A DNA stretch of 64,000 nt from Toxorhynchites rutilus septentrionalis (GCF_029784135.1 NC_073746.1:293718089-293782088), one strand, 5' to 3'; shown: positions 1 to 12,049, numbered from the stretch's first letter. The notes: generated by a model not told the origin, from the letters alone. Program-made: numbers and translations.

Positions 1-1315
1 CGATCAACTATCGTAAAGCTGCCCGGCAAGGCGTCGAATCATTTTTTTAGAAGGCTTAATGAATGTAGCATCCAAGGAAAATTTGATGTATTGAAAAATA
101 TCACATTCTTGCTTTCCGCATACGATAACGGAGATTCCGAAGCTGTGGAAACCACGCAGGCCGTCGGGCTAATTTTGATTTCGATAAATTTTGATTTTGA
201 TTTCTTAATTTTAATTTTCAAGATAATGGATGAATCAAGCTGTATCGCAATAAGCAAACTCCGAAGGGATATTAATTTCTACTTTATCTTTGCAATCCAA
301 ACAGTGTAATGTAATCAATGAAATGTCAAAGTTCGTGATTCAGTTTAAGTAGAAAAGGGTATCGCTAATCTAACTTAATTCATTAGATTTGAGAAAAAAA
401 ATCAATTTCATCGATGTCAAGAGCGATTAGATATTAGACTCTGTGTGAGTTTAGAAAACAAACTGGCGACACACTTTCCAATCGAAATTCACCACATATC
501 ACGGCGGAAGGAAGCTGTCGGTTGCAGAAAAACATCTTTCGTTCAGAAACGCCCAACGGAAATCATCGCCGCACGTACTAACTCTGGGGACGCATGGATG
601 AGCAAAGAAATTAACCGTAGCAGACCGTATCCATTGGACGCACCCGTACAGGATTGCCCACTGGAGGCCGTGTCAATTGAAGCAGGTAAGCGAAAGCTGT
701 CATTGTCATCTTCCGGTGTGGAAACGGATCTCACCGATCCCTCCCCGACGAAAGGAAATGGTGCATTAAATTTACTACTATCCTCGCAGTCATTATGATT
801 TATGTTCGTAACTAAATGATGCATAAAATCCAACAAGTGCGAGCGGGTGAGAACCTTCCCTCTCGGCGGCTACGATAGCAATTAGTCGATCATTAACTCC
901 GAGATAGCCTGATTAGATAGTAAAAAATGATGACGGATGGTTGGTGCAAAGTTAAAGCTTCAAAAGCGACCGGGAGACGCAACAGCAATGGAAATTCCGG
1001 TGCTACGCCCACGTGGTAATAAATTCTCTGACAATCTGATGCCGCCATTCGTTTGGTCACAGCATTAAAACACAAACTTCGGACAAACGTGTTTTATCAC
1101 TTCAATCAGAGCAGACGCAGTGAGAGAGTGGAAATGTGCGATAATGTTTGCTGTGTTGTAAAACCTGCCGGCCAACCAATGAATGTCCAGCGGCGTCGTT
1201 GGTTGCCCTTGCGGAAGCGAATGTCATATTGCTTGCGGTGGAAAACCACCGGTGAGAGTGACTTGTTGGTTTTATAAGAAAATCACTGATAACATGAACG
1301 AAAAGATATGTTTAC
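1..1315. other. No confident gene; possible short exon at 445-798
   Basis: The stretch up to the first inverted-repeat arm contains no recognised gene or repeat family. An open frame on the plus strand at 445-798 (about 117 codons, no ATG at its start) has a composition rich in S, T, P, K and R and contains a possible splice donor (GTAAGC) near 685. This might be a host exon but I recognise nothing in it, and the opposite strand is also open over 543-836. I treat it as unassigned. Confidence 0.3.
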
Positions 1316-1900
1316 ATTAGAGGGCCAATGAATGTATGGGAAAAAATCGACCCTAAAAATTCAAAAAATTACCTCATAAAAAATGTTCACCGCCTCGAAA
1401 AAACACCCTATGCCAAATATCAACTCAATCGGACTTAAGGGAGAGTGGCGCAAAGCGGTCAAGTCAAGCGGTGAGTTTTTTTTTAAATCGAAAAATCACC
1501 CTAGATGGGAGTAAAGGAAATCGGGGTTTTCGAAAATTTTTCTTTGATGCGAAATGTCTTAAAATTGCATGAAACGTCGAAATCTAGTGTAATCTCGATT
1601 TTTTTTTTTGTGACAAATCGACACTCTGGGACCTTTTTTCGGCATGCGATACGAACAGTATGGTTTAGGGTGCCAACGAAAATGTGTTTCTCGTTTTTCC
1701 ATTCGGAACTTGTTGCGAAATGTTGATTTGCACGATAATATACCCTATGCAAAATATTAGCTCATTTGAACTTCATTTATAGTGTTGCAGACGTTAAGAA
1801 AAATCACCGGAAATCGGGGTTCAAAAAAAAATTGATGCCAAATGTCTTAAAATTGCATGACACGTTGAGATTTACAGTTATCTCAAAATTTGTTTTTTTT
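1316..1900 (+). repeat. Left arm of a long inverted-repeat element
   Basis: This segment is the approximate reverse complement of 11371-11912. Matching blocks can be read in order: the outer tip (AGGGCCAATGAA against AGGGTGCCAATGAAAATGG), the block around CTCATAAAAAATGTTCACC, the block around GAGAGTGGCGCAAAGCGGTC, and the inner block around ATTAGCTCATTTGAAC. The arm is about 585 bp. The terminal-like motif AGGGTGCCAA recurs internally near 1668, so the arm itself is partly repetitive. No transposase frame was seen, so it is a non-autonomous foldback or MITE-like element. It was the first insertion in the nested stack and is now split by about 9.5 kb of LINE sequence. Confidence 0.75.
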
Positions 1901-1901
1901 T

Positions 1902-4900
1902 GGCAGACTTATCTCACTTCTTAACTAGGCGAACCTAGCCAGAATTTTCTAGGCTAGGCTCTGCGGAATGCACGTATCTGCATGCTCGTGCTGTTTCAGT
2001 CCTGACCGAGAAATTGTCGGACAATCGCGCAGGTGCTAAGGATGACCGACTTTTAGATGCCGGCCAATTTCTTCTCCATATTCAACACCTTTAGCGCTTC
2101 CAGAAGTGTCTTCGGGACAATTCCAGTTCCAGAGAGAACGACTGGAACAATTCTTGGGACCTCCCTTAGCCCCCACAGTTCCTTGAGCTCCACGGCCAAT
2201 GGTCGGTACTTGCAGATTTTGCGACCGTGGGTCTCCTCCAGATTCTGGTTCAGTGGAATAGCGACATCGATGATGGTGACTTTGCGGTCGCTCTTGTCGT
2301 AAACCATTATATCTGGGCGGTTGTGGTGGATCGAGAGGTCGGTCAGAACAGTGCGATCCCAGTACAGCTTGAAACGGTCATTTTCCAGGACAGGTTCAGG
2401 CAGGTACCGGTAGTTTGGTACGTTGTCTTCCAGTAGAGCACATTGGAGCGCCAGTTGTCGATGAACAATACGGGCCACGTTGTTGTGGCGCTCGGTGTAG
2501 GCTGCGTTGGCCAAAACGGGACAGCCTCCCATAATGTGCTCTATGTTTTCACCTGGTTGATGGCACATCCGGCAAATGTCATCAACGTCTTGATGCCAGA
2601 CGTACCGCCTGCAGTTTCTCGTCGGCATTATCCTGTCCTGGATGGTTATCATGTCGGCTTCTACTACTGAAGAGAGTTCACCACGCGTTAGCCACAGATT
2701 AGATGCGGCCTTGTCGACGTGTGGCCGGTTCAGTTGATGGGGGTGGGCACCATGCACTGCCTTCTGCTTCCAAGCTGCAATCTTCTCCTCCACTGTCTGC
2801 AGATTGCAGTTGAGTTGGTACTCCGCTTGCGCCAAGTGCAGAGCGCTGTATCCTCTGTCGGCGGCGCAGACAGCCCGGTATAGCGCGTTTTGGTTGGCGC
2901 GTTCTGCGAAGTACTCGCGCAGTTGTCGTACCTGGGCAACACACAGTGCAGATATGTCGACTATTCCAAGTCCCCCTTCTTTGCGTGGCAGTGAAACTCT
3001 CTCCAGTGCCGATTGAGGATGGTGCATTCCGGCCTCTTTAAATGCTTTCCTCATCCTCCTCTCAAGGTCCTCTAGGTCAGTTTTGCTCCATTTGACTACA
3101 CCAAAACTGAAGGTCAGCAGGGGAACCGCGAATGTGTTGATCGCGCGTACCTTGTTCCCCGCGTTGAGGAAAGTCCTCAGGACACAGTTCACTCGACTCA
3201 AGAACTTGTCTCGCAGCTCCGTCTTGATGTCGGAGTGGCGAATCCCGGTGAGCTGTCGGAATCCAAGATATATATAGGATTCGCCACGAACCATGTCTCT
3301 TATGAACTCGCCGTCATAGACCTCGTAGCCTCCGGATTCGGTAAGCTGTCCTTTCAGCAGGTGGACACAGCGACACTTGTCGAGGCCGAACTCCATACAG
3401 ATGTCCCTGCTTATGTCTTCGACAACCCGGATAGCTACACCTAGACGCTGACGTGAATCAGCGTAGACCTTGAGATCGTCCATGTAAAAGGTATGGGTCA
3501 CTTCTTCGTAGGCGCCGTCGCCATACCTTATTTTATAGCCATGACCGTTTCTATTGAGCGTCCTACTGAGGGGGTTCAGTGCCAGACAAAACCAAAGCGG
3601 GCTGAAAGAGTCGCCTTGGAATATCCCCCTCTTTATCTGCAGCGTTCTAGACTGCAACACATTTTCCCCATCACTGAGGTGCAGAGACGTACTCCACTGC
3701 CTCATCGCATGCTGCAGGAACCTAACGACGACGGGATCAATTTTGTAGAGCTCCAATACCCGGACGAGAAACGAGTGAGGTATGGAGTCATAAGCCTTCC
3801 TGTAATCGATGTAGGCCATACTTAGGTTCCGCTGGTTATATACCGCCTGGCCGACTATGGCTGCGTCGATGATGGCCTGGTCTTTGCAGCCATGCGTATT
3901 TTTTCTGCATCCTTTCTGCTGTTCTGCGATGATATGGTGCGCAGTGGGCAGAAACTTTGGCGGTTATGATGTTGCTTAATATCTTGTACAGACTCGATAG
4001 GCACGTTATCGGCCTGTACTTTGATGGGTTCAATGTGTTGCTGTCTTTCGGGAGGAGGAATGTGACGCCACGGGTGGCGAATTCAGGGAGGTTGTGTGGG
4101 TCACGTAGCACCTTGTTGAAGCACTCAGCTATCTTTTGATGTGCGACGGTCAGCTTCTTGTGCCAGAAGTTCTGAACACCATCGGGGCCCGGTGCTGCCC
4201 AGTTCCTCAGGTACCGCGAGGCTTCACGGACATCGTTCTCTTCGACGATGATAGCTGGCATCTCTCCAATTTCACCACAACTCTCCTCCTCCCGTCTTAA
4301 CCACATTTGCCCGTCGCGATGTTGTACTGGGGTCTCCCAAATACCAGCCCAGAAGTTCGTCACATCGCTAATATCTGGCAAACCTTCGCGGTAGTCGGGC
4401 TTCTCGTCGCTAATGTGGTCGTAGAACGCTTTTTCGTTATCTCTGAACATCCGATTTTGTTCCTGGCGCTTTGCAGAGTCAGAGTAACGTTTCAGCCGTT
4501 TAGTTAGGATGCTCAATTGCTGTACCAGTGTGTCGAGTTTTTCCGTCAGCTGGTGAGCTCCCAGCTGGCGAAGTTCAGTAGGCCGCACGATCACAGCAAC
4601 TTGGCGACATAATTTCGCCGATCTGCTGCCTCTTTTGTACGCCATCAGTCTTCCAATTGCGGCGCGCTTGTTTAGGATCCGTTGCTCCAATCTCCTTCGC
4701 CATGGAGGCTCACGCCTTTCACGGAGATGTTGGAGCAGTCCGCCTCTTGGCCTAATACGGTATCCTAAACTTTTGGCGGTCGCCACAGCAGCACAGTTAA
4801 CCTTTCAGTTGCAGCTCCTCCATTTTCCCAGGATCAACCAAGTGCAGCGGAAGAACGTGCTCGTTCATGAGCTTTACTGCACTTGTCAGCCTGCGGGAAT

Positions 4901-5930
4901 GCTGCAACTTCGGGATCCTGGGGCGCGACAATGGGTCTGTGTCGCGGAACTGTGAAATCGCCTCGTCGTAGTGGAAGACCAGATCGCGTAGTAGTTGTTG
5001 ATCTGGCTGTGGGTCTTCCGGCTCAGGGGGTTGTAGTACTGTGGCCTCCACTGGTGCTGATTCGCGTGCCCCACTCGCGAATGAATTGCTCAGCCGTACT
5101 GAACTTCGTCTCGACACATCGCTTGCTCTGTTCGTTCTGGAGCTTAGTTCTCTCTGCACCTGCTGCTTGATGTCGTCGACTTGCGTTTGGGAGAGCATGT
5201 TGTTGCGTACTATCGCTCTACGCCTCGCGTTCATCGCGTTCTGATCAAGCCTCCCGACGAACTCTGGATACGCTTCCTCGAACATTGTTAGTATTCGAGG
5301 GTGACCGCTCATGTCCGTCTCCAAAGCAGTGCAGATGTAATAGGCGCGGATCACGAATTCATTCATTTCGTGTGTCCACATGATCCGGCGCCTAGTGGTA
5401 CCCACGAGTGTGGACGACTGCCGTCTGGCAGTCACAACACGTCTCGTAGGCGCAGCGTTTCTTGGGTGATGTCGATGGCTGCTGTTTCCGTGTGGCGGTA
5501 GCTCTTCGGGTTGAACCCGGCTGGTGGCCCGCTCTTGCACATCGCCCTCCAGCCGCTGGCCGCTCGCTCTTACGCCCGTTCCAGGACCAGCTCCAGTTCG
5601 GGGACCCTCCTCGGGTGATCGCATTCTAATTACTCTTCGTGAACGTAGCTCCATTTTCTGGGTGTATCTCCTTTGCCCGGGAGACAGCGGGTTGGCAAGG
5701 CCTCCATGACCCGGGAGGCCTTCCCCGGGAGAGATATAGTGCTCTGACTCGCTCGCACCCCCTCACTTAGCCACTTCGACACCCGTTCTCGGAGCCAAGA
5801 CCAGGTGTGTGTTTCCAGTTCACGCCCGATCTAAAAATGTCGTCATATGATCTTCGTGGAGGCGTGAGATAGGAACATTTGAGACCAACAGGCAGGCTCC
5901 TACCCTATGTTGATCCCCATTTGAGAACCA
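1902..5930 (-). mobile_element. R4/Dong-like non-LTR retrotransposon, copy 1 (defective)
   Basis: This is near-identical to the intact element at 53201-57265, on the opposite strand. Both copies begin with GGTTCTCAAATGGGG and end with AGATAAGTCTGCC. Copy 1 has lost about 30 bp of 3' UTR near 1960 and its reading frame is broken (see the pseudogene entry). Its 3' edge is followed, on the minus strand, by nine A, then C, AAA and TTT. Its 5' edge is preceded by sixteen A and then TTT. These can be read as a roughly 16-bp imperfect target duplication at the junction between the A tail of the neighbouring I-clade element and the inverted-repeat host. It is therefore the youngest insertion of the stack. 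Confidence 0.88.
2053..5654 (-). pseudogene. Broken ORF of R4/Dong-like element copy 1 (RT + restriction-like endonuclease)
   Basis: The coding region matches the 1220-residue ORF of copy 2, with only scattered substitutions. Three lesions are visible. A one-base insertion near 4797 ends the first frame after 285 residues (5654-4797). A five-base deletion near 3930 shifts the frame just before the reverse transcriptase palm, ending the 4786-3836 segment. A CAA to TAA change at about 2053 stops the protein 27 codons early. The 3819-2053 segment still carries the palm motif with Y-M-D-D, the C-terminal CCHC motif and the P-D...D endonuclease residues. It cannot produce a full protein. The lesions look recent because the rest is so well preserved. 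Confidence 0.88.
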
Positions 5931-6311
5931 AATTTTTTTTTTTTTTTTATTAAATCGTTAATTTTTACAGGCTCAGTTACATAAGTTTAAAGGAGCCAAA
6001 CTCCTATTTGTATAGTTACAAGTATATATAAACATTTTTTATTAATTCTAATGTTAATGAAGTAGAGAACCGATTACTCGCGGCTTGCTCGAGTTTAGAA
6101 GGGTGACATTTTGTTTCAGAAAAGGATGGGATATAAGGATATGTTGACAATGTTCACACTCACATTCGCACTCACATTCATCATACTCAATTCTTAAGCC
6201 TATCTTATATCTAACATGTATTTACATTTCACCTTATTCTATTGTTAGTAAGAAGGGATTTGATTTCTCGCGAAGGGAAAGGAAAAGGAGAATATAAGGA
6301 TATAAGGACAA
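5931..6311 (-). other. 3' UTR and A-rich tail of the I-clade-like LINE
   Basis: This is noncoding sequence between the ORF2 stop codon and the A tract at 5933-5948. It includes TTAACGATTTAAT immediately before the A run on the minus strand. The A run is directly followed by the 5' end of the R4/Dong-like copy, so the tail served as its target. Confidence 0.7.
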
Positions 6312-9300
6312 TCACACACGAAGATTGATAGCTTTTAAGAAGACATATATTTGGGACATGTAATCAAGGTCTAAACCAGCTAACACATCTCTCACCGGCA
6401 CATTGGGCTGCCTTCCTCTAGCCCGAAGAGAGTTTTCTAAATTCGATCTGGCAACAAGATACTCCTCGCACGACCAAACAACGTGTTCGATGTCGTGGTA
6501 ACCTTGGCCACAAGCACAGATATTGCCATCGGCAAGATTAAAACGGAAGAGTAGCGCGTCTAACGAACAGTGATTGGACATGAGTCGAGAGAAGGTGCGA
6601 ATAAAGTCCCGACTTAAGTCCAGACTTTTGAACCATGGTTTGAGGCTAACCTTAGGGATAATCGAGTGAAACCACCGGCCCAATTCATCTTCGTTCCATT
6701 TACGTTGCCAGTTAGCGATGGTATTTTTACGGACTAAAGAATAAAATTCATTGAAAGCGATTTGACGCTGATAAATATCGCCTTCAATTGCACCTACCTT
6801 TGCCAATGAGTCAGCCCTCTCATTACCCGGAATTGAGCAATGTGAAGGGACCCAGACAAAGGCAATGACATAACAGCGTCTGGATAAAGCACTCAAAATT
6901 TCTCGTATTCTCTCAAGGAAGTACGGCGAGTGCTTTTCCGGCCTCACTGAACGGATAGCTTCGACAGAGCTAAGACTATCCGTTACAATGTAATAGTGTT
7001 CAACAGGTCGTGAGGCGACGCTGTCCAGCGCCCAATGTATTGTTGCCAATTCAGCAATATACACAGAGCAATGATTCTGAAGACTGTGGGAGGTGCTAAA
7101 AATTTCGTTGAACACTCCAAATCCTGTGGACTCATTCATAGAGGACCCATCAGTAAAGTACATATTATCACAATTGACACGCCCATACTTTGCATTGAAG
7201 ATCGTAGGAATGATCCCCGATCGATGATAATCTGGAATTCCATGGATTTTCTCCTTCATGAACAGATCAAAATGTACAGAGGAATTGATGTAGTCAGGAA
7301 AACAAACACGGTTGGGAGTATACGAAGAAGGATCAACCTGCATGGAGATGAATTCATGATATGAGCTCATGAATCCTGAATGAAAATTTAGCTCGATAAG
7401 CTGCTCAAAATTTCCGATCACCAATGGGTTCATAACCTTACACCGGAAGAGGAACCGAAGAGATAATAAATTGAAGCGATCTTTTAGTGGGAGTACGCCT
7501 GCCAAAACCTCGAGACTCATGGTATGCGTTGAGGGCATACATCCCAACGCAATACGGAGACAAAGATACTGAATTCGCTCGAGTTTAATGAGATGTGTTT
7601 TGGCAGCTGATTGAAAACAGAAACTGCCATACTCCATCACTGAGAGAATAGTTGTTCGATACAACATTATAAGATCTTCGGGATGGGCTCCCCACCATGT
7701 GCCGGTAATTGTACGGAGAAAGTTTATTCTTTGTTGGGATTTTTTACTCAGATACCTAATATGGGCCCCCCAAGTACATTTGGAGTCGAACCAGACCCCA
7801 AGATACTTGAATGACATAGCATGAGTGATCGGTTTACCCAAAAGTTGAAGCTTTGGTTTTGCTGGTCTATGCTTCCTAGAAAAAACCACCATCTCTGTTT
7901 TCTCCGTGGAGAATTCGATCCCTAGCCCAATGGCCCAAGTTGAAAAATTGTTCAAAGTATCTTGTAAGGGTCCTTGCAGGTCGGATTCGTTTGATCCTAC
8001 GACAGACACCACTCCGTCATCTGCAAGTTGTCTTAGGCTGCAATTTTGTGTAAGACAATTGTCGATGTCGCTTACATAGAAGTTGTACAAAAGGGGGCTT
8101 AAACATGAGCCCTGGGGGAGGCCCATGTAGGAGACCCGATTTACTGTCGAATCCCCGTGAGAAAAATCCAACTGTTTCTCACAAAGCAAGTTATATAACA
8201 TATTATTCAACAGAGGCGGCAGACCCCGAGAGTGTAATTTGTCTGACAAAACCTCTATTGAAACAGAATCAAAGGCCCCCTTTATGTCCAAGAATACTGA
8301 AGCCATTTGTTTTTTTTCGACGTAAGCCAGTTGAATTTCTGAAGAAAGCAACGCAAGACAATCATTCGTCCCCTTGCCCCTGCGGAACCCATATTGTGTA
8401 TCTGAGAGTAAGCCATTCGTTTCAACCCAATGATCAAGGCGAAACAAGATCATTTTCTCCAACAATTTCCGTATACAAGACAGCATTGCTATTGGGCGGT
8501 ACGAATTGAAGTCGGACGCGGGTTTTCCGGGTTTTTGAATAGCTATAATTCGCACTTGTCTCCAATCATCTGGAACAATATTATGCTCCAGAAACCGATT
8601 GAATAAATTCAACAAGCGATGTTTCGCCACATCAGGGAGGTTTTTTAACAAGTTGAACTTAATTCTACCCGTTCCTGGAGCAGAATTGTTACATGAAAGG
8701 AGAGCAAGAGAGAATTCTACCATCGAAAACTCAGAATCAAGATCGCACCTATCTTGTGGTATATCTCGAACAATTTTCTGCACGGGAGCGGAATCGGGAC
8801 AAACCAAATCGATGTGAATATTCTTCGCTTTCATTCGTTGAAGAGCGATTTCTCATGTTTCGAGCCACTTTCCATAATTTTTTCATTGACGTTTCTCGTG
8901 ACAAACCTCCCACGAAATTTCGCCAATAAGCACGTTTTTTCCCTTTGATCAAATTTTTGAAGTGATTTTCAAGGTGCAAATACGTTTGAAAATTCTCAAT
9001 GGTTCCACGTTTCCGAAAAGCTTTAAATGCGTTCGATTTATCCTGATAAAGCTTGGAACATTGGCTATCCCACCATGGATTGGGAGGCCTTTGACGAAAA
9101 GTGGAACCTGGGATGGGTTTCGTTTGAGCACGAACCGCGCTGTCATAGATCAAACGAGAAATGAAGTTATACTCCTCCAATGGAGGCAAACCATCTCTGG
9201 AATTGATGGCTAGAGCAATTGCGTCCGCATATTTTTTCCAGTCAATGTGTCTTGTGAGGTCATATGCCATGTTTATAGATTCAGAAGAATTCGAACCAAT

Positions 9301-9975
9301 GGTGATGGAAATTTTGATTGGCAAGTGGTCACTGCCGTTGGGGTCCTGGATTACATTCCACTTGCAATCTAACGATAGTGAATTCGAGCAAAGCGAGAGG
9401 TCAAGAGCACTTGGGTTAGCAGGAGGTTTAGGTACACGTGTTGTTTCCCCAGTGTTCAAAACGGTCATATTGAAGCTGTTACAAAGGTCATATATCAACA
9501 ATGAACGATTGTCGTCGTACTGTTCCCCCCAGGCAGTTCCGTGAGAGTTGAAGTCTCCCAAGATCTATCGTGGCTCAGGAAGGAGTGAGCACATGTCATC
9601 AAGTTGTTTGCGACTAACCGCAGCTCTCGGAGGCCAATACAAGCTGACAATACAGAGGTCTTTGCCTCTGATGTTTGCATGACAAGCAACAGCTTCGATC
9701 CCTCCAATAGGTGGAAGGTCAATTCGAAAAAATGAGTGGCACTTATTGATCCCCAATAGTACCCCTCCGTATCTGTCATCGCGGTCCAAGCGTATGATAT
9801 TAAAATTGTGGAAAGAGAGATCATCTCGCGAAGAAAGCCAAGTTTCGGACAGAGCAAAAACATCACAATTGAAGTTATGAATTAAAAATTTGAATGTATC
9901 CAATTTAGGGATAAGACTACGACAATTCCACTGTAAAACAGTGATATCTCCGACCTCTCTATTTAAATTAGACAT
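6312..9975 (-). pseudogene. ORF2 of I-clade-like LINE: endonuclease, reverse transcriptase, RNase H (two lesions)
   Basis: ORF2 starts at the ATG at 9975, overlapping the end of ORF1 by 8 bases (ATGTCTAA). The endonuclease part shows VLQWNCRSL, SETWL, GDFNSHGTAWG and SDHLPI. The reverse transcriptase shows FLDIKGAFDSV, GLPQGSCLSPLLYN and L-A-D-D-G. The RNase H domain shows YFTDGSS, AELATIHWAL, IVTDS and HCSIPGNERADSLAK, so its acidic residues and histidine are present. A C-terminal cysteine/histidine motif (CACGQGYHDIEHVVWSC) follows. Two lesions interrupt it: an in-frame TAG at 9567-9565 just before GDFN, and a frameshift near 8825-8835 between endonuclease and reverse transcriptase. Otherwise the frame is open for 840 codons (8834-6312), so inactivation is recent. 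Confidence 0.88.
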
Positions 9976-11317
9976 CAAGAGAGATAATCATTGCAAGGAG
10001 GGGCCATGTTTGCATCAATTGTTGCAAAATTGTCTTTAATACTGGAAGCATTGAAATGACAATGGTTCTGATGGAGTCGGAAACATTAAAACACTTGAAG
10101 ATTTGGTCCAAAAGGTCAGACAACTTTATAAATCCCGATTGGGAAGTTGAACTGGACGGAAAAACAGGGACAGTTGGGGTTTTTGATGTCCCCTCGAGTG
10201 CTGGGCCATTCGAAGGTGAATTATTCCCACGGAAACCAGGAGGAACCTGATTTTGCTTGTCCGCTGCACTGGATTTTTTAGGCATGCTAACAGGGGGTAT
10301 CACCGGAGGGGCTTGTCCTTGAACTTTGGGAGTGGTCACATTTTTGCGCCGGGGATTCCCTTGGAAAATGAACGGTGTGCCCCCGTTAGCTGTGTCCGCT
10401 TCTATTTCGTCAACGGGCAACGTGGCGAAGACATTTTGTGTGTTGATTGGTTGTTGTTGTTGGGCCAGTGGCGAAGCGCCCTTTAAAATATCCGCAAAAG
10501 TGCGTTTCGAGCGTTCCTTCAAAGAGCGCTTCTGTTTCTCCCAGCGACTCTTGTAAGTTTCACAAACTGAGAGCTCGTGTGGGGATCCCCCGCAATATGG
10601 ACATTTATGCTCAGTCGCACTGCAGGATTTCCCCTCATGTTGCTCTCCGCAAGTGGCACAGCGCTCCTTGTTGGCACAATAATCTGAAGTGTGACCAACT
10701 GACTTGCATTTTTGGCAAGTCATGGGCTTTGGCACGAAGAGTCGCACAGGCAATCTCAATTTGCCCACCATGACGTAGTCAGGTAGAGCGGAACCAGCAA
10801 AAGTTACTCGAAACGAGTCTGACGGCGTGAATTTAGTTTTTCCCTCTTCTTGGGATACTTTTCCTAGTTGGCGGCTGTCCAAAATTTTAACACCCACCAA
10901 CGGGAGTCTTTTAAGTTTACCAACTCCTTCTTTTATCATTTCGCACGTCAGACCAGTTTCAGATACCACCCCCGAGATTTCTACGTCATGGGAGGACACG
11001 TAGACGCGATACTCTAGGGAGAATCTCCCGTCGATCACAATTGCATTCGCGTGTTTCCGATCACTCACGACAACACGCAGTTTGTTCGGCCTAACCTTAG
11101 AGATTTCGACCACGGAGGAATAATATCTTGCCAGATCTTTCGAAACCTGAATGACATTAATAGACTTCCCTTTAGGTTTGGGCCGGAAAAAAACAACCCA
11201 TGGACCAGCTCCAAGTGCATCGTCTGGATAGACCTTGACACGAGGAGAGGAAACAACTGAGGGGGAGGACGAGGTCGATTGTTGAACGGGAGCGGTATAA
11301 GTAGGGCTGGGTGGCAA
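9968..11317 (-). CDS. ORF1 (gag-like nucleic-acid-binding protein) of I-clade-like LINE
   Basis: This is an open frame of about 449 codons. An RRM-like region lies around residues 38-115 (PWVVFFRPKPKG...IVIDGRFSLEYRVYV). Three cysteine knuckles sit at residues 201-214 (C-x2-C-x4-H-x4-C), 220-232 and 239-252. They are followed by a basic stretch (KRSLKERSKRTF) and a Q/P/S-rich tail. The expected role is binding LINE RNA in the retrotransposition particle. The frame is open upstream but I see no ATG near its start: the codon at 11317 is TTG, preceded by an open P/S/T-rich stretch. The initiation site is therefore unclear, possibly because the 5' end is slightly truncated. Confidence 0.82.
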   Translation of the reverse strand: MPPSPTYTAPVQQSTSSSPSVVSSPRVKVYPDDALGAGPWVVFFRPKPKGKSINVIQVSKDLARYYSSVVEISKVRPNKLRVVVSDRKHANAIVIDGRFSLEYRVYVSSHDVEISGVVSETGLTCEMIKEGVGKLKRLPLVGVKILDSRQLGKVSQEEGKTKFTPSDSFRVTFAGSALPDYVMVGKLRLPVRLFVPKPMTCQKCKSVGHTSDYCANKERCATCGEQHEGKSCSATEHKCPYCGGSPHELSVCETYKSRWEKQKRSLKERSKRTFADILKGASPLAQQQQPINTQNVFATLPVDEIEADTANGGTPFIFQGNPRRKNVTTPKVQGQAPPVIPPVSMPKKSSAADKQNQVPPGFRGNNSPSNGPALEGTSKTPTVPVFPSSSTSQSGFIKLSDLLDQIFKCFNVSDSIRTIVISMLPVLKTILQQLMQTWPLLAMIISLDV

Positions 11318-11370
11318 GTTCGGTAGTAGAGCGGAAGCGGGAGCGGGAGATTGAGGGGGCGAAGAGGAAA

Positions 11371-11912
11371 AAAATTTGTTTTTGTCAAAAATCGACTTTT
11401 CAAACGAAAAAACGACATTTTATTTAAAAACTCCGATTTTCGGTGATCTTTCGTTATTCAAAAAACAGAAATTTTTGAGGTTCGAATGAGCTAATATTTT
11501 GTAAAGGTATATTATTGTGCGAATCAACATTACGCAGCAAGTGCCGAATGAAAAATCGAGATAACTATTTTAATTGGTACCCAAGACCATACGTTTCGTC
11601 TCGTATTCCGAAAAAAGTGCCAGTGTCGATTTTTCACAAAAAAAAAAATAGAAATGACACTAGATCTCAATGTTTTATGCAATTTCAAGACATTTGGCAT
11701 CAAAAAAAAATTCCAAACCCTCGACTTCCTTTACTCCACTTGGGTGATTTTTCGATTTCCAAAAAACTCAAACTTTGACCGCTTTGCGCCACTCTCCCTT
11801 AATTCCGATTGAGCTGATATTTGGCATAGGGTGCTTTTCCGAGGTGGTGAACATTTTTTATGAGGTAACTTTTTGAAATTAGAGATGACCATTTTCATTG
11901 GCACCCTAGTGT
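11371..11912 (-). repeat. Right arm of the long inverted-repeat element
   Basis: This is the reverse-complement partner of 1316-1900. The outer end reads CATTGGCACCCTAGTG, mirroring the left tip. The inner end carries AAAATTTGTTTTTGTC, where the I-clade LINE entered. The arms differ by several small indels, so the element is old compared with the LINEs inside it. Confidence 0.75.
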
Positions 11913-12049
11913 ACATGTTCCGTATGGCCGTTTGTAAGCCGGTGAGTGGACGAAGATAAAACCCTAAGCGGCTTAAACCTGGGGTGGGACTTTAATAATA
12001 ATGAGGGGAATGTAGGTCCTACTCGTCTCCCTCAATTTATAATTGAGTA

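Larger units (their letters stand above)
5931..11370 (-). mobile_element. I-clade-like non-LTR retrotransposon (nearly full length)
   Basis: The element reads on the minus strand: ORF1 with zinc knuckles, then ORF2 with AP-like endonuclease, reverse transcriptase and RNase H, then a 3' UTR of about 370 bp ending in a run of A. The same 13-bp sequence AAAATTTGTTTTT is found just outside the 5' end (11371-11383) and on the far side of the 3' tail (1885-1897), now separated from it by R4-like copy 1. I read this as its target duplication inside the inverted-repeat element. An RNase H domain together with gag-like CCHC knuckles fits the I clade. The Loa clade and relatives cannot be excluded without a tree. 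Confidence 0.82.

Noticed and set aside
6312..11370. Jockey-clade assignment for the LINE.
   Set aside because: An RNase H domain (YFTDGSS, AELATIHWAL, IVTDS) follows the reverse transcriptase. Jockey-clade elements typically lack it, so I prefer the I clade.
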